A stretch of 64,000 nt of DNA from an uncultured Lachnospiraceae bacterium (lineage in GTDB: Bacteria; Bacillota; Clostridia; Lachnospirales; Lachnospiraceae). This document shows positions 58,631 to 64,000 of the stretch, one piece after another; within the stretch, counting starts at the first letter, position 1; every line of letters starts with the position of its first letter. The notes beneath the pieces were generated by a model. That model saw only the letters and a program-made list of their open reading frames with translations. It was not told where the DNA came from and searched no databases. Both the position numbers and the translations under genes were made by a program. The stretch covers positions 398 through 64,397 of the forward strand of contig CACWQE010000003.1 of NCBI GenBank assembly GCA_902762905.1, given 5' to 3'.

Positions 58631-60889
58631 TCAAAATCCTTCTTCATGCAATTCGCGAAGCCGCAGATCCAAAGAAGAATATCGTTTTTGTTCATCATTA
58701 TTCTGTATCATATTCTCTACCAGATAACCATTTCCTACAATAACAACACATTGTCTCGCCCTGGTAACTGCGGTATATAGCAAGTTACGGTTCAACAACA
58801 CTCTTGGTCCGCTAAGCAACGGCAACACAACTGCCGGATATTCGCTTCCCTGTGACTTGTGAATTGTAATTGCATAGGATAATTCCAATTCATCCAGCAA
58901 GTTATACGGATATCGCACTTCCTTGTCGTCATCAAATACAACAACCACCTCTTCGTTGTAATCGTCAATCTCCCGGATCACACCCATATCCCCGTTAAAG
59001 ACGCCAACTCCTTCTTCTGCTTTGAATCTTCCTTTTCCGCTGTATACTGCCCACTCCAGCTTATAGTTATTACGAATCTGCATCACCTTATCCCCTTCCC
59101 GGAATATGGTGCCGTTGTTGCATTCTTTCTCTTTCTTTCTCGCATTTGCAGGATTGAGCACCTGTTGCAATTCTTTATTCAGATTCTCCACACCCAGTTC
59201 TCCATTGCGCATTGGAGTAAGAACCTGTATCTCCTTGCCATCGCAGCCTACATAACCCGGTAATTTACGGGTTAACAGCAACCCCAGTTCCTTCGTAATA
59301 TCCTTTGTATTCGTACGTGGAAGATAAAAGAAATCCTTACTCTTGTTATCTAATTGAATCGGCAGACCCTTATTGATCTTATGTGCATTTTCTACAATGC
59401 TGCTTCCTTCCTCCTGACGAAAGATCCTCTCTAGCGCAACAACCGGTATGCAGCCGGAACGTATAATATCCTTTAATACATTACCTGCACCCACCGATGG
59501 CAACTGATTCTCATCGCCCACCAGGATCAAATGTGTTCCCGGCATAATTGCTGATAGTAGTGAATGCATCAAAAACAGGTCTACCATTGACATTTCATCA
59601 ATAATGATCACATCTGCTTCTAACGGATTGGATGCATTGCGTTCAAAGCGGATTCCGGCGTTACCGGTTGCACTCCCCTCTTCGGGAACACCACTCGACA
59701 GCTCCAACAAACGATGGATCGTCTGTGCTTTATATCCGGTTGCTTCTGTCATTCGCTTTGCCGCACGACCTGTCGGTGCCGCCAATAAAATATCTGCATC
59801 CTCCATCTCGTAATATTGAATGATCGCATTGATCGTCGTCGTCTTACCTGTTCCCGGACCACCGGTCACTACCAAAACTCCCTGTTGCACTGCTTGACGA
59901 ACTGCTTCTTTCTGCATATCATCCAGTTCCATGTGGTTCTTTTTCTCAATATCTGCAAGAATCTGATTAATCTCGTCCTCTTCCACACGAACAGTAGACT
60001 TCGCCTCTAATAACATACGAGCCGCATCCAGCTCCCTGTTATAATAATTCGCTGCATAGACAATAACTTCCTCTTCCCGTTGCCGGAAGATCACTTTTCC
60101 CTCTACTTGCAGGTTCATTAACTGTGTCTCAATAAACTCTACATCAATCTCGCCACTCTTTTCCAGCAATTGTCTTGTCCAACTGATCACTAACCTCTTT
60201 GGAAGATAGATATGTCCCAGCCCCGTTGCCTGATTAAGTGTATAAATGATTCCGGCACGCACGCGGAAATCCGACTGCATCCCAATTCCGGCACGCATTG
60301 CAATCGCATCTGCCGTCTTAAATCCAACCCCGCTGATATCCTCCGCAATCTGATACGGGTTCTTCTTAATGATCGTATATAATTTCTGACCATACTCATT
60401 AAAGATCTTAACTGCAAGTGTCGGAGAAATGCCAAACTCAGAAAGGAACATCAACGCTTCCCGCATTGCCTGTTTCTCAATGAACTGTACCCCGATCTCA
60501 TTCGCCTTCCGTTCTGAGATTCCCTTGATCTCTGCCAAGCGTTCCGGTTCTTCTTCAATCACCCGGAATGTATCCATTCCAAATTTCTTAATAATACGTT
60601 TGGCCATGATCTCTCCAACGCCCTTGATTGCACCTGAACCAAGATACCTCTCCATACTCATCAGATCATCCGGCATTTTCACTTCATATTCCGAAACCTT
60701 AAACTGCATACTGTAGTTCGGATGTTCTACATATTCTCCTCGAGCTAATATGTACATTCCTTCTTCAATTCCGGACAAATAACCGACAAAGGTCTCATCA
60801 TCCCCATCCTTCGTCTCCACCGCAAATACAACATATTGATTATTGTCATTCTTATATATAATCTTCGAAACGATTCCTTCCCGTTCCAT
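58631..60889 (-). CDS. recD2: ATP-dependent DNA helicase RecD2
   Basis: A 752-residue SF1B helicase. It has an N-terminal OB-like domain, helix-hairpin-helix repeats (GVGEIMAKRIIKKFG, EIKGISERKANEIG), Walker A VVTGGPGTGKTTTINAI, Walker B VIIDEMSMVD, and the SH3/2B motif with YAITIHKSQGSEYPAVVLP near the end. RecD2 unwinds DNA 5' to 3' in repair and replication-fork rescue independent of RecBC. Directly upstream of comFC. Confidence 0.95.
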   Translation of the reverse strand: MEREGIVSKIIYKNDNNQYVVFAVETKDGDDETFVGYLSGIEEGMYILARGEYVEHPNYSMQFKVSEYEVKMPDDLMSMERYLGSGAIKGVGEIMAKRIIKKFGMDTFRVIEEEPERLAEIKGISERKANEIGVQFIEKQAMREALMFLSEFGISPTLAVKIFNEYGQKLYTIIKKNPYQIAEDISGVGFKTADAIAMRAGIGMQSDFRVRAGIIYTLNQATGLGHIYLPKRLVISWTRQLLEKSGEIDVEFIETQLMNLQVEGKVIFRQREEEVIVYAANYYNRELDAARMLLEAKSTVRVEEDEINQILADIEKKNHMELDDMQKEAVRQAVQQGVLVVTGGPGTGKTTTINAIIQYYEMEDADILLAAPTGRAAKRMTEATGYKAQTIHRLLELSSGVPEEGSATGNAGIRFERNASNPLEADVIIIDEMSMVDLFLMHSLLSAIMPGTHLILVGDENQLPSVGAGNVLKDIIRSGCIPVVALERIFRQEEGSSIVENAHKINKGLPIQLDNKSKDFFYLPRTNTKDITKELGLLLTRKLPGYVGCDGKEIQVLTPMRNGELGVENLNKELQQVLNPANARKKEKECNNGTIFREGDKVMQIRNNYKLEWAVYSGKGRFKAEEGVGVFNGDMGVIREIDDYNEEVVVVFDDDKEVRYPYNLLDELELSYAITIHKSQGSEYPAVVLPLLSGPRVLLNRNLLYTAVTRARQCVVIVGNGYLVENMIQNNDEQKRYSSLDLRLRELHEEGF

Positions 60890-60903
60890 TCCTAAACCTC
60901 TCT

Positions 60904-60938
60904 TTTAAAGTTCGCAAAACGCTTCGCGCTTTGCTCAC
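60904..60938. repeat. Short palindromic repeat, copy B
   Basis: Same 35-base element as at 10633-10667, with an AAAACGCTTCGCGCTTT hairpin core, placed 15 bases upstream of the recD2 start. Both copies lie 5' of a minus-strand gene. Confidence 0.6.
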
Positions 60939-61139
60939 CATTTTTATATACTAACAGTTCTATCATAACATGAACCGATTATCTCTGCCACTTATTCCTC
61001 ATTATGCTTCGCATTGCCTCTGCACATATGTTAAGTACATATTACCATAATTTTCCTATGAGTTAACATATGTGTATTTTGCAAAAAGTTTTTCTTATAC
61101 TTATCTATATAATTATAAACACGAAAGAGGGGATTATCA

Positions 61140-61445
61140 ATGAATATCGAGAACGAATCGAATTACCCATCCTTTGAAAACAGGGATTACTATGTAGACC
61201 TTGGCGAACACATCGCCTATTACCGAAAGCGGGCCGGTGTCACGCAAATAGAATTAGCAGACAGGATTCACATATCCCGTTCTTATTTAAGTCGTATTGA
61301 GAACTCTAATATCTCCCAATCTTTTTCACTCGAATTGTTATTCAATATAAGCCGTGAATTAAATGTACCGCCCCGCTACTTCTTCGAGCCTTTCCCAAGC
61401 CCTTTTGGCATCGAACATCATTCCGACTATTCCACACTTTTCTAG
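61140..61445 (+). CDS. XRE-family helix-turn-helix regulator
   Basis: A 101-residue protein with a Cro/CI-type HTH: LGEHIAYYRKRAGVTQIELADRIHISRSYLSRIE (residues 22-55, by position), followed by a short LFNISRELNVPPRYFFEPF segment and a tail of no clear domain. AAAGAGG lies upstream. It stands alone between flagellar and recD2 units on the opposite strand, with a shared bidirectional terminator. Targets unknown. Confidence 0.85.
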   Translation: MNIENESNYPSFENRDYYVDLGEHIAYYRKRAGVTQIELADRIHISRSYLSRIENSNISQSFSLELLFNISRELNVPPRYFFEPFPSPFGIEHHSDYSTLF

Positions 61446-61485
61446 TTAGAATCTCTTGGTAGGGCGAACTTTCCTATAAAGAAAT

Positions 61486-61521
61486 AAAGCTGTCGTTTAT
61501 GCGATCATAACCGACAGCTTT
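61486..61521. terminator. Bidirectional terminator between xre and blaI-like genes
   Basis: AAAGCTGTCG (61486-61495) pairs with CGACAGCTTT (61512-61521) around a 16-base loop, and the flanks hold short A/T runs on both strands. It serves the convergent genes ending at 61445 and 61533. Confidence 0.75.
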
Positions 61522-61532
61522 GTTATTCCTTA

Positions 61533-61889
61533 TTACTGAAGCTTCTCTAAATCTTCCTTTGTAAGATCCTGATTATTAAGCATCTCCTGAACAAATTCAA
61601 CAATATCGTTGTGATTCCAGAAACTGATATGATGCTTATAAAGCTTACGTCTATATGCCTCTTCTGGTACTAAGATCTTGTATGTATAGATCTTACCATT
61701 ACGCTGCAATTTCAAATAGTCTTTGCGTACAAGCTTAGATAAGAAAGTAGAAACTGTCTGTGGCTTCCAGTCCTTACCATAGAAGCCATTCACTCTGTCA
61801 ACAACATCTGACAATACAGGCTCTTTCTTGCAGTCCCAAATAGACTTCATTACTAACTCTTCACTCTCTGTTAACTTCTCGATTTTCAT
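61533..61889 (-). CDS. BlaI/MecI/CopY-type transcriptional regulator
   Basis: A 118-residue winged-helix repressor of the Penicillinase_R family. KIEKLTESEELVMKSIWD, then DVVDRVNGFYGKDWKPQTVSTFLSKLVRKDYL is the DNA-binding part; the tail forms the dimerisation helices. No BlaR-type sensor protease is encoded in the window. It follows flgJ by 26 bases in a flagellar operon. ATG 61889 with GGAGG seven bases upstream is chosen. Target genes are unknown. Confidence 0.88.
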   Translation of the reverse strand: MKIEKLTESEELVMKSIWDCKKEPVLSDVVDRVNGFYGKDWKPQTVSTFLSKLVRKDYLKLQRNGKIYTYKILVPEEAYRRKLYKHHISFWNHNDIVEFVQEMLNNQDLTKEDLEKLQ

Positions 61890-61915
61890 ATGTGCCTCCA
61901 TTCTCGTTCTGTACC

Positions 61916-62269
61916 CTACAATCCGTAGTTACGCTTCATTTGTTCATAGAGTTGACTTGCCAGGCCTATACCATTCCCCTGTTCCGATGCCAGCTTTGCA
62001 TATTCCTGTGTCTGCATGTCCTTAAAATAGTCCATGTAGCTGCTGGACGAGTCATCGTCATCTGCCTTCATGATCGTCTTCTCCATTCCCTTGTAGACTT
62101 GTTCGATAAAATATGCCTCGAACTCCTTACAGGCATCCATCAGCTCTTCTTCTGTAGTATCTTCCCCTACTTTGCCAAGCGTATTCTCTAACGCATTCGC
62201 CGATGCACTTGAAACCTGTGATTGATAACCACTATTGTATCCGGTTACACTCATATCCGTAAATGACAT
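61916..62269 (-). CDS. flgJ: Flagellar rod-binding protein FlgJ-like
   Basis: A 117-residue protein with the Rod-binding domain: ELMDACKEFEAYFIEQVYKGMEKTI, then a flexible Asp/Ser stretch and YAKLASEQGNGIGLASQLYEQ. It lacks the muramidase domain of enterobacterial FlgJ, as is usual in Firmicutes. Probably caps the rod during growth. ATG 62269 with GGAGG is used. Confidence 0.9.
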   Translation of the reverse strand: MSFTDMSVTGYNSGYQSQVSSASANALENTLGKVGEDTTEEELMDACKEFEAYFIEQVYKGMEKTIMKADDDDSSSSYMDYFKDMQTQEYAKLASEQGNGIGLASQLYEQMKRNYGL

Positions 62270-62296
62270 AGTTACCTCCAATCTACATACAAACTA

Positions 62297-62326
62297 TATT
62301 TACCACAAAACAACCCCTACTGTCAA
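62297..62326 (-). promoter_or_regulatory. Candidate sigma-A promoter of flgJ
   Basis: On the minus strand TTGACA (62321-62326), 18 bases, TAAATA (62297-62302), 27 bases before the flgJ start, in the 150-base gap after the flgG-like gene. Confidence 0.42.
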
Positions 62327-62422
62327 TGATTTTTTTACTTATCTAATACATCGTATAATATGTACATAAAATGTTACTTAAACCTTGATGCGTCACATTG
62401 ACATTTTTCAATTCAAGTAGGC

Positions 62423-63271
62423 TTAACTTCTAAGATTATTCGCCTGTTGCAACATCTCATCGGATGCCTGAATGGCTTTCGAATTCATCTCATAAGCACG
62501 TTGTGCCACAATCATATTGACCATCTCATCCGCAACTTGTACATTTGACATTTCCAAATATCCCTGATGAACCAGACTTGTTGCCAGCCCCTGTGTCGTA
62601 CTCTCTTCCAATGCATTGCCAGATGCCACTGTTGCTTTGTACAGATTACCTCCCGCCTTCTCAAGTCCTGCCGGATTATTAAACTGTACTAATCCAATCT
62701 TCTGGTTGTAAGCTTCTCCATTAAATTCAGCAGTCATCGGAACATTCTCATCATCTGTATTCGTAACAAACAGATTACCCTCACGATCCACTACATACTC
62801 TCCACTCTTATATCCTTCTGGAATATGGATCACATTGTCATGCTGATCCAATACCGGATATCCCTCCGAAGTACAAAGAATCGTTCCACCATCTTCAGTT
62901 GACGGCTGTACAGTAAAACTGCCATCTCTCGTATATGCGGTATTACCATCCGCATCCCGCACTTTAAAAAAGCCACTGCCTTCTATTGCCAGATAATTCT
63001 TATTCGTTGTCTCCTGCATATTTCCCTGCGTAAAAACAGTTGTAATAGAACCGGTTCTCGTTCCCAATCCAACCTGTGCCGGAACCGGCTTATTCTCGCC
63101 TGCATTATTAGTTGAAACCGACTGTAAATTCTGATATAACAAGGACTTAAATTCTACGGTATCTTTCTTATAACCCGCTGTATTCACATTCGACAAATTA
63201 TTCGATATTGTATCTAAGTTAGTCTGCTGCGCAACCATACCGGAAGCTGCACTCCATAACGAACGCATCAT
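62423..63271 (-). CDS. flgG: Flagellar basal-body rod protein, FlgG/FlhP-like
   Basis: A 282-residue rod protein. The N-terminal MRSLWSAASGMVAQQTNLDTISNNLSNVNTAGYKK and C-terminal SNVQVADEMVNMIVAQRAYEMNSKAIQASDEMLQ (by position) are the conserved helices, and the middle has YLAIEGSGFFKV and YTRDGSFTV. It forms the distal rod or hook-proximal part. Follows the FlgF-like gene by 17 bases. Confidence 0.88.
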   Translation of the reverse strand: MMRSLWSAASGMVAQQTNLDTISNNLSNVNTAGYKKDTVEFKSLLYQNLQSVSTNNAGENKPVPAQVGLGTRTGSITTVFTQGNMQETTNKNYLAIEGSGFFKVRDADGNTAYTRDGSFTVQPSTEDGGTILCTSEGYPVLDQHDNVIHIPEGYKSGEYVVDREGNLFVTNTDDENVPMTAEFNGEAYNQKIGLVQFNNPAGLEKAGGNLYKATVASGNALEESTTQGLATSLVHQGYLEMSNVQVADEMVNMIVAQRAYEMNSKAIQASDEMLQQANNLRS

Positions 63272-63288
63272 ATGCCTGTCCTCCTATC

Positions 63289-64000
63289 CTATACTCTTCC
63301 AATCTCTGTTGTTGCTTTCTGCAATGTAGAGTCAACCGTCTGAATCATCTTCTGTCCCGCCTCATACGCTCTTGTAATCGTAATCATATCGACCATCTCC
63401 TCAATTACATTCGTATTCGACATCTCCAGATACCCTTGATTCACGGTTGCAGTAGAAGCCTGCAAGCCTGCTGCATCTGTCGCATCATACATATTCTCAC
63501 CATACAGTAATAATGCCTGTGGGTTTGCAAAACTTGCAATACCAAGGGTTGCAACATTCTGACCATCTACCGTAATGTTGCCTTTCTGATCGATTGCCAC
63601 ATTCTGTGCTGTCTGTGCACCCGGAATCTGGATTGTCTTTCCATTCGTATCCAACACATAATCTCCATCCTTGGTAACAAGATAACCGTCCGTGTTCACA
63701 GTGAACGAACCATCCCTGGTGTACTTTGTACTGGTCTGTCCCTGCTTGTTTGTTGTCTGAATGGTAAAAAATCCGTCTCCACCAAGTGCAAGATCATATG
63801 TGTTGCCGGTCTCTCTCAAACTTCCCTGAGAGAAATCATGGTATGTCTCACCAATCTTCACGCCCAGATTCATATCGCCAATCCGGTAATTCAGATGACT
63901 ATAATTATTATTGTCATGAATCCGAAGTGCCAACTCATCATCAAAGGACTGTGAAGTAACACCCTGTTTTTTAAATCCAGTGGTATCTGCATTGGCCATA
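63289..64000 (-). CDS. Flagellar basal-body rod protein, FlgF/FlhO-like (5' end outside window)
   Basis: The last 236 or so codons of a rod protein; the frame is open to the right window edge, and the family N terminus (a helix ending ...NNxAN) is missing. NADTTGFKKQ, LALGGDGFFTIQT, KYTRDGSFTVNTDGYLV and the C-terminal SNTNVIEEMVDMITITRAYEAGQKM-type block identify it. First gene of the flgF-flgG pair as in B. subtilis flhO-flhP. Confidence 0.88.
   Translation of the reverse strand, partial: MANADTTGFKKQGVTSQSFDDELALRIHDNNNYSHLNYRIGDMNLGVKIGETYHDFSQGSLRETGNTYDLALGGDGFFTIQTTNKQGQTSTKYTRDGSFTVNTDGYLVTKDGDYVLDTNGKTIQIPGAQTAQNVAIDQKGNITVDGQNVATLGIASFANPQALLLYGENMYDATDAAGLQASTATVNQGYLEMSNTNVIEEMVDMITITRAYEAGQKMIQTVDSTLQKATTEIGRV

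Overview
This window comes from a low-GC, endospore-forming, flagellated Firmicute, most likely a gut Lachnospiraceae (Roseburia/Agathobacter-like). The lineage call rests on spoIIR and a gerA-type germination operon, a FliW/CsrA/Hag flagellar cluster, AprAB/CysDN sulfate assimilation, Rpn/PD-(D/E)XK family proteins, IS110, and AGGAGG ribosome binding sites. No rRNA, tRNA or CRISPR was seen. Species cannot be named from the sequence alone.

Left part (1-23.2 kb) is chromosomal housekeeping, mostly on the minus strand: thioredoxin, a MATE pump, a bacterial PARG-like macrodomain protein, a CpXC protein, pyruvate kinase, spoIIR, gerAA and a gerAB-gerAC fusion, ispE with an FCD-type GntR regulator, an acyl-CoA carboxyltransferase, the sulfate assimilation operon aprA-aprB-cysD-cysN-rrf2, a polysaccharide deacetylase with cysQ, and an Rpn-like protein. 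Two related copies of a large covarying RNA-like element sit directly 3' of trxA (1-246) and of the carboxyltransferase gene (13134-13488). A perfect sigma-G promoter lies inside an inverted repeat that would hide the gerAA ribosome binding site in read-through transcripts. A conserved small protein at 12.5 kb has a near-perfect sigma-28 promoter although it is far from the flagellar genes.

Central part (23.5-45.5 kb) looks like a flagellin-modification island. It holds a GT2 glycosyltransferase, then an AT-rich minus-strand operon (36.0 to 24.7 kb) with an FkbM methyltransferase, acetyltransferase-like proteins, two acyl carrier proteins, an SDR reductase, an amino-acid-type adenylation enzyme, a KAS III and an MBL-fold hydrolase. 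The operon is scarred by an IS110 insertion, a decayed second adenylation/ACP pair, a degenerate IS with 16-bp terminal repeats, and pseudogenes. Next to it, neuB-neuC-neuA (nonulosonic acid synthesis and CMP activation) is flanked by two Maf-type (DUF115) glycosyltransferases that point away from flagellin. The simplest reading is that NeuBCA makes a CMP-nonulosonate, the Maf proteins attach it to flagellin, and the ACP operon makes an acyl or aminoacyl decoration. The last step is inference.

Right part (45.6-64 kb) is the flagellar filament and junction cluster, read right to left: flgF/flgG-like rod genes, flgJ, a BlaI-type regulator, recD2, comFC, yvyF, flgM, flgN, two flgK paralogues, flgL, fliW, csrA, flaG, fliD, fliS, a FlgN/FliT-like chaperone and flagellin. 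Sigma-28-type promoters precede hag, flaG and flgM. The hag leader carries a CsrA-type GGA hairpin, so filament assembly is probably controlled by both FlgM/sigma-28 and FliW/CsrA.
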